From Chenopodium formosanum (lineage: Eukaryota > Streptophyta > Magnoliopsida > Caryophyllales > Amaranthaceae), in the NCBI GenBank assembly GCA_024500155.1, contig CM044872.1, positions 49,977,460 to 50,041,459 of the forward strand: DNA of 64,000 nt, written 5' to 3'. A program made the position numbers and the translations under genes. The notes beneath the pieces were generated by a model. That model was not told where the DNA came from and ran no database searches. It saw only the letters and a program-made list of their open reading frames with translations. Below, piece after piece: positions 1-9,735 of this stretch (the stretch's first letter is position 1; each line of letters begins with the position of its first letter).

Positions 1-155
1 TCATGATAAAATCAATACTGTAGTAATTAATCCCTCATCTCCCCAACTTCGATGCCTTGGGTTTCATTGGAGGCTTAATAAGAAAGTTTCTATTTATTAC
101 TATTGGCAATGTATATGACTTGAACTTAATTTTGTTAATATGATTTTATTTACAG

Positions 156-656
156 GCAGTTCTCTTGGAAAGGCCGCGAGTTATATCTGCAAATGTTGGG
201 CATGCATGGGACCTCCCTGAAAACACATTTGGGGCTGCATATGCCAAGTTCATGGGATCAAGGAATTTTTTACCAGATGATAGACCACCTGTACGATTTT
301 TGGACACTGAAGAGTTAGCATATGTGGCTATGCGGGCTCGAGAGGTGCATGACTTCTGGCACACTCTCTTCGATCTTCCCACAAACTTATTGGGTGAGTC
401 AGCTCTGAAGGTAATAGAGTTCCAACAAATGCATCTTCCAATGTGCTTCATGTCAGTCATAGGAGGTACAGCAAGATTCAACTCTAAACAGAGATCACTT
501 TTCTTTGAGCATTACTTACCCTGGGCCTTGCGTGCTGGAATGAACTGCAATGATTTGATGTGTATATATTATGAGCGCCACTTCGACGAGGATCTGGATG
601 TTGTTCGGAAAAAATGGGGGATCATTCCTGCTCCTCCCCTTGTTGCTAAGGTTTGA
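156..656 (+). CDS. COQ4: COQ4 ubiquinone biosynthesis protein, 3' terminal exon (partial gene)
   Basis: This is the last coding exon of a COQ4 homologue. COQ4 is a mitochondrial inner-membrane-associated protein of the coenzyme Q biosynthesis complex. The exon follows an acceptor AG at 154-155, opens in phase 0 and runs to TGA at 654-656, giving about 166 residues. The family metal-binding signature HD-x2-H-x11-E is visible as HDFWH followed eleven residues later by E (LLGE). The tail with YYERHFDEDLDVVRKKWGI is also typical of the family. Bases 1-155 look like intron. Earlier exons, including the targeting peptide, lie outside the window, so completeness cannot be judged. The gene is convergent with the SPIRAL1-like gene. 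The family call is very secure; the exon start rests on frame and splice signal. Confidence 0.93.
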   Translation, partial: AVLLERPRVISANVGHAWDLPENTFGAAYAKFMGSRNFLPDDRPPVRFLDTEELAYVAMRAREVHDFWHTLFDLPTNLLGESALKVIEFQQMHLPMCFMSVIGGTARFNSKQRSLFFEHYLPWALRAGMNCNDLMCIYYERHFDEDLDVVRKKWGIIPAPPLVAKV

Positions 657-2639
657 AATAATATATGGCCAAGAGTAACTTTTGTTTAAGACACTTGATT
701 TCCCCTCATATACCTATGTTAAATCCATCGCGCTAACATGGGCACTTGACAGTTGACTATTAATTTAGGACCAAATCATGGAATAAACTTGTAATGTGTA
801 CCCAATAGTTCAATACCCATGTTTGAATGAATGTGTCCGGGCAAACATAGAAACGGAAAGCAGGTGTAGTGTAGTGTTACCTGGAGTATGAATCTGAAGC
901 TCAAAGGTTCATCTTTGGATTTGTAGTAACAGTAAGACAACTAGAAATCTTTATTTTAGTATACTGCAGACAGCAACCTGAGAGTCCAGGAGTGGCCTTT
1001 TTCTCCCACTTTGCAGGGTATTATTAGCTACTGCCCTTGGTTACAAGTCCAGAGACATGCAGTAGCCATATGATTAGCAGCCGCTTTAGGACCTTAAGCT
1101 TTCAACAAGTGCTGCTATAAACAGTAAATTGAATTTTTGAGTGTTGTGTTTGTCCAATTGTTCTCTACTAAATTCAGAGTGATATAACTGTTACTTCACC
1201 AGGTAAAACGTTCTGCTCCGTTGATCTAAATGATTAGCGGCAAGACATGCCCATGATATTTGTTATTCATTCTCCAACATGTGGTCATCTGGTCAAGAAG
1301 GATCGGTATGATGCAACTATGCAAGATATGCCAGGAAAAAAGGTTTAACGGTACTACGGTAGTAGCCTATCTGGTAGATTTTGCCCAATATCTGTTTCTT
1401 TGTTTGTTGGTTATCCTTTGTAGTTTGTAGGAGGGCCAACATCATGTGTACTTTCTTTAGTATGAGGAATTAAGATCTTCGGGATCAATTTAGATCAAAT
1501 GGTTTACTACCACTTTTCTTAGAAGGATGGTAAGTACCAACTGCCATAATAAGGGTGGAACTTACCAAGGGAAGTTTACTTGTTATGTACTCCAACACTC
1601 CCTAAATTAAAGTATAGGAACTACGTATTGCTATATCTTTTGTTGCACGGGTAATTCTTAGGCACCCGTGTTGGTTGCAACAATATATATACGAAGTGTT
1701 TTTTTGTTTTTATTTTATATCTTTAGAAAAATACTTACCACTTTCCTGGTGCTAGTCATCAAGTTATTGGAGCAAATAAAAGTGAAAACAAGTTTTCCAT
1801 TTTGAATTAATACTTTCTTCGTCCCTTTTTTTTGTTTTTTTTTTTTTGGGGTTGTTCCAATGAAATTGCCCAAATCAATTTAAGAAATTTTTGACGCTAT
1901 TTCTTGATTTTTTCCCTTGCATTTTTTTTTTTCTTCATATTCTTAAAAAAAGGGCTTTGGAACAATAAAATACGGAGTACGTAGTAGTTTAATAGAAAAT
2001 AAGTAGTTAATTTGTTTTTTTTTGTTGAGATTCGGTCAGGGTCAAAAGTGTTTTTCTTTGTAGTACACACAAGTATAAAGTAATACAAAGTACAATGTAT
2101 GAGAAGTAATTTTTTAAATTATTGTAAATTTTCTTTTTACAGAAGAAACCCTGTAGAATTACAAGAATTTAGGCACTCTGCCTTTTGAATCAACTCACTC
2201 CAACCTAGATATCATTTTGGAGAATTTTAGTAACTTCAAATTTAGATATGTTAGAATTTGTTCGAATTTTTGGTTAATAATCTTGAATTTTAAAAGCAGG
2301 CTTTTAATTGTTGATTTTGACAGTTAAAGTATAAGGTGCGAACTTTTGGAAGATCTACAATTGATAGGCTCACAAAAGTCACAACAGTCGCAAGGGTTAG
2401 CAATGTAAAAACCTTTGATTCTTGGCTACAATGAAGAGTAGGAACAGTAATTCCTTCTTTTAAAGCATTAACAGATTTAGTTTTCAATTGAAATTCTCAG
2501 AAAACCAGCAATCTCCAGCTTACATTACATAAAATCCACATTTAATTTTAGCATCAACACAGCAGAAGAGAATAGCAACATCCTTTAAGGAACGAACTCA
2601 ACACTTGGATATCTATATTTGAATTGGCGGTCATTTTAG
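657..2639. other. COQ4 3' UTR and convergent intergenic spacer
   Basis: No gene is visible here. The first several hundred bases are probably COQ4 3' UTR. The part nearest 2640 should be 3' UTR of the SPIRAL1-like gene on the other strand. Short open frames at 1897-2088 and 2290-2487 are low-complexity and unsupported. AT-rich tracts with T runs lie around 1825-1850. Confidence 0.5.
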
Positions 2640-3602
2640 TTACTGTTTACTATCACCAGGTCCACCAAATAGATAACCTAAAGAAGATCCACCACCTGGG
2701 GCGTTATGAACCTTGGTTGAAGGTCGGTCCTGCATCCAATAAACCAAGATTTCTTAATCACAGCTAATGCAAAGAGTTATGGTAAATTAACAAGATACAC
2801 ATCGCAAGAAAGGCGAATTCCAATCTGATTGTTTTATTCAATGCAAAGGTACTTGGCATTCATCAATCTTAATTTATACAACCAAACAAGTTCATTTCCA
2901 AGTTAGCGAGAATTCAGGCTAATTATATTTTAAAATGTCCCAAAAACACAAGGCGGCCAATGCTAGTGACAAACAAGTATCTTCCAGTCTTTTCCAGCTA
3001 ATCTTCGAACTATTCAAAGTCTTAAGAGATTAGTTTTTAACAATAGAGAAGCTCTCCAGTATATTATTTCTTTAACATTCATTGCTTTTACAACCGACAC
3101 TTCTAAATTGTTTTTTTTTATACATAATCCCTGTTTATATCCCTAGTATATATGCTTATCATCAACTTTCTGCAGAATGTGCACAATTCAACAATAATGA
3201 ACAAACAAGGTATTCCTTAACTTTTCGGATCACCAATCACATTCAAAGAGTTAAACAAGTAAATTCCCAAGGCAAGTGGTTATTATATTTGCATAGAATT
3301 TTGGAAGGGAAAAAGAAAAAAGCTATCTATTGTAACAGTCATACCGTGATGAAATTGCCAGTATTCTGTCCATCAGCACGGTGGTAGTTATTTATGTTAC
3401 TATTAACTCCAGCAGGAACCTTCTTGACATTGGTAGGCTGGGAGTTAGAAGCAGCAGCAACAGGCTTTGGTGCTTCTTTCACAACCGGTTCTGCGCTAAC
3501 ATTGGCTGGAGCTTTAGCAGCAGCAGCCTTAGGAGCCTCTCCATTTCCAAACAGATAACCCAACGAACTCTGTCCGCCTCCACTGCTGACACCACGTCCC
3601 AT
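2640..3602 (-). CDS. SPIRAL1-like microtubule-associated protein
   Basis: Two coding exons, complement of 2640-2729 and 3345-3602, encode a 115-residue protein, close to the usual length of plant SPIRAL1-like proteins. These small proteins bind cortical microtubules and help directional cell expansion. Both conserved ends are present: an N-terminal MGRGVSSGGGQSSLGYLFG block and a C-terminal block with RPSTKVH then GGGSSLGYLFGG. The two SSLGYLFG repeats are the family hallmark. The alanine/proline-rich middle is variable in the family. Exon 1 ends after the Thr codon of NFIT with donor GTATGA, and exon 2 opens with Asp-Arg in the same phase. The ATG at 3600-3602 lies 13 bases after a splice acceptor, so a non-coding leader exon lies upstream. 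Which paralogue it matches is not resolved. Confidence 0.92.
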
Positions 3603-5207
3603 TAGAAATGAACTCCTACAGTGACCAATTGTTAATGAGTTAAGAATCAGAGTGGAATAAAACTGCTGCAACGTGATATCACAAGATGATACGTGAACAA
3701 ATAGGAGAAGAAAACAACTAAACAAGCATAAATGCAGCAATAAAAAAATTAAAAAAAAGTGGCTGAAATAGTCCAAAGTCATAAACAACAAAAGACCTAT
3801 GTATTCTTTGTTTTAACCCTACGCATCAGCCTTTAACATTGTGCTTGAAAGTTGATAAATAAGTTGACTCAACTTATTGTGCCAAAGCTTGTTATATCAA
3901 AATTCTGCACTGAATGATCGTCAAGTATGCTCAAATCCTCCAAAGAGTGAAAAGGGTGTCAGTAGACAGGATACTAAAATACTATAGAACACTTGAACAC
4001 ATATGAGTAGAAGACTATCAAATTATCAATATTACTGCCAATCTATAAGACAGTAAAAATTTCCACCTCAATCAATTCTATCGCACATTAACTCAAATAA
4101 GCAATCTATGAGAACAAATTGGTGTGTGATAATGGGTGGCCAGCGATTTAGTCCAAGTCTGAAACCAGCACAAAGTAACACGTGTTCAAAATCATTCCAT
4201 CGTATCTGTAAACGACTCGCTCCTTGTATTTGGGAAAATAAATCAATAGTAGATATCACCCCTTGTCCAAGAGTGAGGCTCTATTTTGATTAAAAAGAGA
4301 GGCATAGGTAACAAATTAACACTAATAGTTTGAAATAGAAGTCTTTGGGATGACACCAAGAGACTAAGCAAAGCAAATCCAGTTCACATTATTTCTCTTC
4401 AGAGCTCCCCATGAACACCCAAATCGCGTCGAATAACACCCTCAATATCAAATATTTCATCCAATCCGAATACCTCACTGCACGCACCACCCACCTTCTC
4501 CGGTAACTCTATAGTAATCACTAATCACTAGTTCACTTAGCTAGCTAAGGCTATCGCACTCGAGCACACAGTAAAGTATGCCGTACCAAACATCCATGAC
4601 GGATCTACATTCTAGATCACACAAAACCACAAATGTATACCAAAATAACCAAACAATGGCTATAATTAATATTTCAAAAATCAAATCAACTGTGCATCGA
4701 CCAGCAGTTTCATACTTGATTACAATCAAATTATACCAACAAGTTAAAACTGCAAATTGATTTTCTTAACACCAACTCAATTCTCTCCAACAATCAGTAA
4801 AAAATATTAAAATGAAATTCGAGATCTGCCCATTTTCTTTAAAATTCTACAGAACAATGGGAATTTCAAGTCATTTTAATTCCATTATACATGAAATTCA
4901 CTTCAACATATGAGATCAATCGGGTAAATTTTGTAGGTTAAAATCAACAAAAAAAAGAAAAGAAAAGAAAAAAAGAAAAATCATACAAATTCAATTATAC
5001 AAACTGATGACCAATTAAAATGAAAGAATAAAACAAAATAAAAATAAAAATAAAAATAAAAATAAAATAAAAAAAAAAAAAAAAAAACCTCGGGAAATAC
5101 AAAATGAAGAACAATAACAACATTTCAAACAAAATTCAACAATGGGTATTACAAATCTGAGGAAAAAAGGGGAATTAATAGAAGAATTAGGGTTAGGAAT
5201 GGAATAC

Positions 5208-5275
5208 CTGAGGCAGATCTGAAATGGAAGGAGGTAAGAGAAAAGAGAGCACTTTGAATAAAAGAGAAGGTTACC
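5208..5275 (-). other. Probable 5' UTR leader exon of the SPIRAL1-like gene
   Basis: The acceptor at 3616-3617 just before the ATG pairs with a good donor (CTCAG followed by GTATTCC) whose last exon base is 5208. This makes a leader intron of about 1.6 kb (3616-5207). The exon is rich in C and T, like many plant leaders. The 5' edge is estimated as about 30 bases below the TATA box and is inferred only. Confidence 0.6.
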
Positions 5276-5302
5276 TGAGACCAAAGATATTCAATTGGGG
5301 TT

Positions 5303-5309
5303 TTATATA
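5303..5309 (-). promoter_or_regulatory. TATA box of the SPIRAL1-like gene
   Basis: TATATAA followed by AAACCCC on the minus strand lies about 30 bases upstream of the inferred leader exon. Position and sequence fit a core promoter; no start-site data are available. Confidence 0.55.
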
Positions 5310-5883
5310 ACTTTTGTAACTCACCGAACCTAATTTGTCTTTATTAAAGATTTAAGGAATAAATTAATGAGAGATTATTATATATATCCGCGTGTACGGT
5401 ACACCTAAGGGAAGGGTTGTCATTGGTCCAAGATCAGACCGGACCGCATTGACTCGAACTGGACCGAAAATCGAAACTTAGAATTTTAAGAACCGAAAAC
5501 CGGACCGATTAATTTAGGACTGAAAGAATCGGTCCAAAACCCGGACCGGACTACTTTAGACCGATTTAAGATTTTTTTTTTAAAAAGAATACTATATTTT
5601 TAATAAAGTTATGAAAAATACGAAAAAAGTAAAGGAAAAACTATATTTTAATGTCATTTTTACGCCTTTTTTTGTATGTTTAGTACAAAAAAACTTATAA
5701 AGTTAAAATTTTCTAAGCTTATTAAGGAAACATTATTTAAGGTTTCACGCATATTTTTAATAAAAAAATTGGTCCGGTCCAAGACCGATTTTTATAGGAT
5801 TTTGGACCGGACCGGACCGAAGACCGGAAAAATGAATTTCAAGACCCATAGACCGGACCGATTAATTCGGTTCGGTCCGGGGT

Positions 5884-7075
5884 CACTACAAAAAAATGTC
5901 CATATAGAAACGTAATTCTAGCGACGGAATTCAATCCGTTTCTAAATTAGAGACGGAATTTAAAAATTCGTCTCTAAATTAATTTAGTGACGGAATTAAA
6001 AAATCCGTCTCTAAATTAGAGACTTAATTAAAAAAATCTGTCTCTAAATTAGCAATGGAATTGAAAATCCATCTCTAAATTAGAAACGGATTTTTTTTTT
6101 CCGTTGCTAAATTAGAAACGGATTTTTTTCCATTGCAAAGTCTAGCAATGAATTTATTTTCCGTTGCTGACTTTAGAGACGGATTTTTTTTCCGTTGCTA
6201 AGTTAGAGACGGATTTTTTTTTTCCGTTGCTAAATTAGAGACGGATTTTTTTTTTCTGTAGCTAATATGAGCGACAGATTTTTAATTCCGTCTCTAAATA
6301 ATTTTTGAAACAAATCATGTAAAATATTACATTAGAGACAAATTATGTAAGTTAAATTCGTCTCTAAACTAGAAACGGATTTACAAATCCATCTCTAAAC
6401 TAGAAACGGAATTTTAAATCCATCGCTAAACCAGAGACGGATTTGAAAATCCGTTTCTAAGTTAGAGACGGATTTTAAATTCCGTTTCTAAGTTAGAGAC
6501 AAAATCCGTCTCTAATATTTCTTTCACTTATTATCAATTATGTGCATAAAAGTAAACAAATAATATTTGGTATAGTTGGTAAGAGTTTCACTATGTGACT
6601 TTGAGGTCACGGGTTCGACTCCTACCAATTGCAATTCTTGCGATTGGGGATTCAAGGAGCCTTACATGCAAAGCCGAGTCGGGTTGACCCGAGTGAGGTC
6701 GAACTAAATTGACTCTCCTTCTAAAGTCAAAATATTTTTTCCGTTGCTGATATGAGCGACGGATTTTATTTTCCGTTGCTGAATCTAGCAACGGATTTTT
6801 TTATCTGTTGCTAAAGCTAGCGACAGATTTATTTTTTCCGTTGCTAAATCCTGCGACGGATTTATTTTTCCCGTTGCTAAATCTAGTGACGGATTTTTTT
6901 TTTCAGTTGCTAAATCCAGCGACAGATTTTTTTTTTCCTTCTCTAAATCCATTTAGCGACAAGGTTTTTACCAACGGAGTGATTTTGTCAATATATCCGT
7001 AGCATGTCCAGTGACGGATTTTTAGAAATTAGCAACGGATTTCACCTGTCACTAAAAGGCCAAATTTTTGTAGTG
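5884..7075. mobile_element. Non-autonomous CACTA (En/Spm-type) transposon
   Basis: The element begins CACTACAAAAA and ends with its inverse TTTTTGTAGTG, the diagnostic termini of the CACTA superfamily. It is flanked by a perfect 3-bp duplication GGT (5881-5883 and 7076-7078), as expected. It is 1192 bp long and has no transposase reading frame. The interior is almost wholly diverged short repeats of the form GAGACGGATTTT / CCGTTGCTAAAT in both orientations. Open frames such as 6808-7002 are by-products of these repeats. A SINE-like insertion sits inside it. Confidence 0.9.
6569..6730 (+). mobile_element. tRNA-derived SINE-like insertion inside the CACTA element
   Basis: The segment breaks the CACTA repeat pattern and is flanked by AATATTT at 6562-6568 and 6731-6737. 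It starts like a tRNA gene: an A-box-like TAGTTGGTAAG, and a B-box GGTTCGACTCC about 30 bases on. It is followed by a tRNA-unrelated body. There is no long poly(A) tail, so the SINE call is tentative, but the split RNA polymerase III promoter is clear. Confidence 0.65.
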
Positions 7076-7272
7076 GGTGGTCCGGTCCATTTTTTCGGTC
7101 CGGACCGATTTATGAACACCCCTTATTTGTTTGTTCATTTGAATATATAAAATGAGTAATGATTATCGAAATGAGTAAAAAGTACTCTTGGGTGCACTGT
7201 GCACCCGAGTGTATAAAACAATTTCTATAAATTAAAGATAGACATTTTAAAATATTCGTCTGTTTCAAAATA

Positions 7273-7581
7273 CTCCCTTTGTTTTTAAATATTTTAATCT
7301 ATTTCTCCATGCGCAGAGTTTTAGAAAAAATTGGAGAAAATAATAAAATATAATAGTAGCGGGGTAAGGGGAAGAATAAAAAATTGTACTCCGTAAAAAG
7401 CAATAGTAATTGAGAGAATTGAAAAAAAAAATTTATAATTAATAAAATATGATTTATGTTTGGTCCACTAGGTGAGAGAAATGAATTAAAAATTGTATAA
7501 ATTCCCAAATAAGAAAATGGAACAAGTATTTTAAAATGGTCTGAAAAAAATAGTGGAGCAAGTATTTAAAAACAGAGGGAG
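7273..7581. mobile_element. Stowaway-like MITE
   Basis: The ends CTCCCTTTGTTTTTAAATA and the inverse TATTTAAAAACAGAGGGAG form the typical Stowaway (Tc1/mariner) terminal repeat, with flanking TA on both sides (7271-7272, 7582-7583). It is 309 bp and AT-rich, with no coding capacity. Confidence 0.8.
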
Positions 7582-8064
7582 TAATTACAACACTAATATG
7601 TCCATATACATTTTTTTTTTCAAGATCAATGTCTGGGTTTTGGTTTTTGCACTATTTGAATGCATTCATTACTCTTTTATACTTTGTAATTAGGTACAGA
7701 GTACTATGCTATTATGATTTATGAGTGCAAATTTAGTAACAATACTAGTATAGCACCCGTGCGATGTACGGCTTACAAATCTTGATGCTCGTATTCATTT
7801 CACAAAATTTAAAAATAAAATGATTTAATGAGTAATAATGAATTTACTTATAAATATGTCTTAATCATATATTTTTAACCCTCAAAATAATGATATATAA
7901 AGTACAACTTGAAAACAACCTTTTTTTTTTTTTTAATTCTTAAATTGTATGGAAAGATTTGAAAAATAATTCAACTTAATGAACTAACAACCAATGCCCA
8001 CATTAAGTCATATTTTTTCCCTCATTTCTACTTGCGCCACTGGCCACCTCATTTTATAATGAGG

Positions 8065-8890
8065 GTAGTCGTGACTGGTCACATCGTATGGTCGGGTTAC
8101 TCGAGTTACTCGGTCAGGGGTTACTTGATTTACTTCTGACCAAGTAACCCATGACCGAGTAACTCGTAACCCCAGACCAAACCCCTCGTGTAAACCCTTG
8201 ACGAGTAATCCCTGATCGAGTAATCCCTGATCGAGTAACCCCTGAGTAACCCATCTACGAGTTGGGCTGGCAATCACTGACCTGACCCGATAACCCGACC
8301 CGAAGTTAATGAGAGAAATCCGAACCCGAACAACCCGAATTCGACCCGATTTGACCAAAATTTCATATATCGTAACAATATTAAGTTTTAAACTATTTTT
8401 TATAGTTTATAAACACAACCCGAAATCGACCCAAACCCGACCCGCTGTCCCGAATTGCCACCCTTATCTTTGAGTAACCCCTAACTGAACACCTCAAGTA
8501 ACCCATGACCGAGTAACCCTAACCGAACCCCTCAAGTAACCCTAAATTAAATCCTGACAGAGTAACTAGAGTAACCCATGAGTCCATGACCGAGTAACCC
8601 CTCGAGTAAAACCTGATTGAGTAACCCGTTAAGTAACCCATGACCGAGTAACTAACCCCTGACCATACCCCTCTAGTAACCCCTGACCGAACCCCTCAAG
8701 TAAACCCTGACCAAGTAACTCGAATAACTCATGACCAAATAACCCCTCGAGTAACCTCTTAATTAACCCATGATCGAGTATTTAACTAACCCCTGACCAA
8801 ACCCCTCAAGTAACTTCTAACCGAACCCTTAAGTAACTCTTGACTAAGTAACTCGAGTAACCCCTGCTACACGATGTGGTCAGCCACATA
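8065..8890. repeat. Foldback-like element with GAGTAACCCC tandem repeats
   Basis: From about 8100 to 8880 there are dozens of diverged copies of a 10-25 base unit such as GAGTAACCCCTGACCGA and AACCCCTCAAGTAACCC. The first ~65 bases (from CTGGTCACATCGT through GGTTACTCGAGTTACTC) are repeated in inverted orientation at the far end (GAGTAACCCCTGCTAC then ACGATGTGGTCAG), so the array has terminal inverted repeats. The reading frame at 8008-8358 is just the repeat translated. It is not telomeric: the unit is not CCCTAAA. Confidence 0.6.
8263..8465. mobile_element. Small inverted-repeat insertion within the GAGTAACCCC array
   Basis: A block starting GGGCTGGCAATC and ending GAATTGCCACCCTTA interrupts the tandem array. 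It is rich in CCCGACCCG motifs unlike its surroundings. The ends are imperfect inverses of each other (AGGGTGGCAAT type), consistent with a MITE. No convincing target duplication is visible because the flanks are repetitive. Confidence 0.5.
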
Positions 8891-9284
8891 TAAAAATTTG
8901 TCTTTTAATTGGCTATCTCTGTCCTCTAACTTAATACGGAGTATATTTTTGGAAAAGTTTACCATTATAATAAAAATATGATCATTGTATTTCGTATATC
9001 ACAAATAATTTCGTATTCTTTTTCTCCTCAATGGCCTCTAAAAACGCTTAAAGTTTGAAGTTTTTTTCTAAAATTTTAACCTCGAAATGATGTTTAGGCT
9101 TGTCAATTGTTTGATTATCTGTTTTTTTTTTTTTAATTATATGTAATCATTTAATATTTTTATTGCATATATATAATAGTAAAGAAAAAAAATAAAATAC
9201 ACAAGCATATAAGAGAAGAAAAAAAAATTGAATATCATTCTTACATATCACCAGTGACGACGTATACAAAATCTACAACATATT

Positions 9285-9735
9285 TTCTGTGCGATTGGTC
9301 ACACTGTTTGACCGCTTGTAAAAAAGGGGAGTATTTAACCCCTATGACACTCACAAACTAACCCCTATCATATTGATATAGTAACTCTTAAGCCCTGATG
9401 ACTTCACCTTATATTTGCTGAACTAATATTAATTTTACTGAATTGAAATTATTTTTGTTGATAATTTTTTTTTTTATTGTTTCTGTATTATATTTCTTCT
9501 TTAAAGTGATTGTTTTTACCGAACTGAAATTAGATATACCAAATTGAATTTATTTATACTAAACTGAAATTATTTTTACCAAATATTATATCTTTAAGGT
9601 GTAGTGAACAGAGTCTTATTATACCTATTTAGTAACCCTTAAATAACAAAGTACAACACTGACAAAGTAACAACTGTAATACTAAATGGATAACCCCTAT
9701 AACACTAACTGAGTAACCCTATGATGGTTGGCTAC
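9285..9735. repeat. Second GTAACCCCT-type foldback-like element
   Basis: Units like GTAACCCCTATAACACT and AACCCCTATGACACT recur near both ends of this stretch. They are bracketed by ATTGGTCACACTG on the left and GGTTGGCTACACACATATA on the right, which resemble the outer ends of the 8065-8890 element. It looks like a shorter, more decayed relative. Confidence 0.45.

Larger units (their letters stand above)
5412..7124. mobile_element. MITE-like element with AAGGGGTGTTCAT-type ends, split by a CACTA element
   Basis: The left end (AAGGGTTGTCATTGGTCC) and the inverted right end (AAGGGGTGTTCATAAATCGG) match as imperfect terminal inverted repeats. The interior is full of GGTCCGG/CCGGACC motifs. The left part is 5412-5883 and the short right part is 7076-7124, with the CACTA element between. 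The ends resemble those of the element at 33115-34165. A hAT-like origin is possible but no clean target duplication was found. Confidence 0.6.

Noticed and set aside
146..481. 111-codon minus-strand frame over COQ4
   Set aside because: Antisense shadow of the conserved COQ4 exon.
6808..7002. Plus-strand frame of 64 codons with LLNPATDLFF repeats
   Set aside because: Translation of the CACTA element's internal repeats.
8008..8358. 116-codon minus-strand frame with GLLDQ repeats
   Set aside because: It is the GAGTAACCCC tandem repeat read in one frame; low complexity and bounded by the array.
8065..9735. CCCTGA/AACCCC repeats considered as interstitial telomere
   Set aside because: The unit is not the plant telomere CCCTAAA and the copies are inside inverted-repeat elements.
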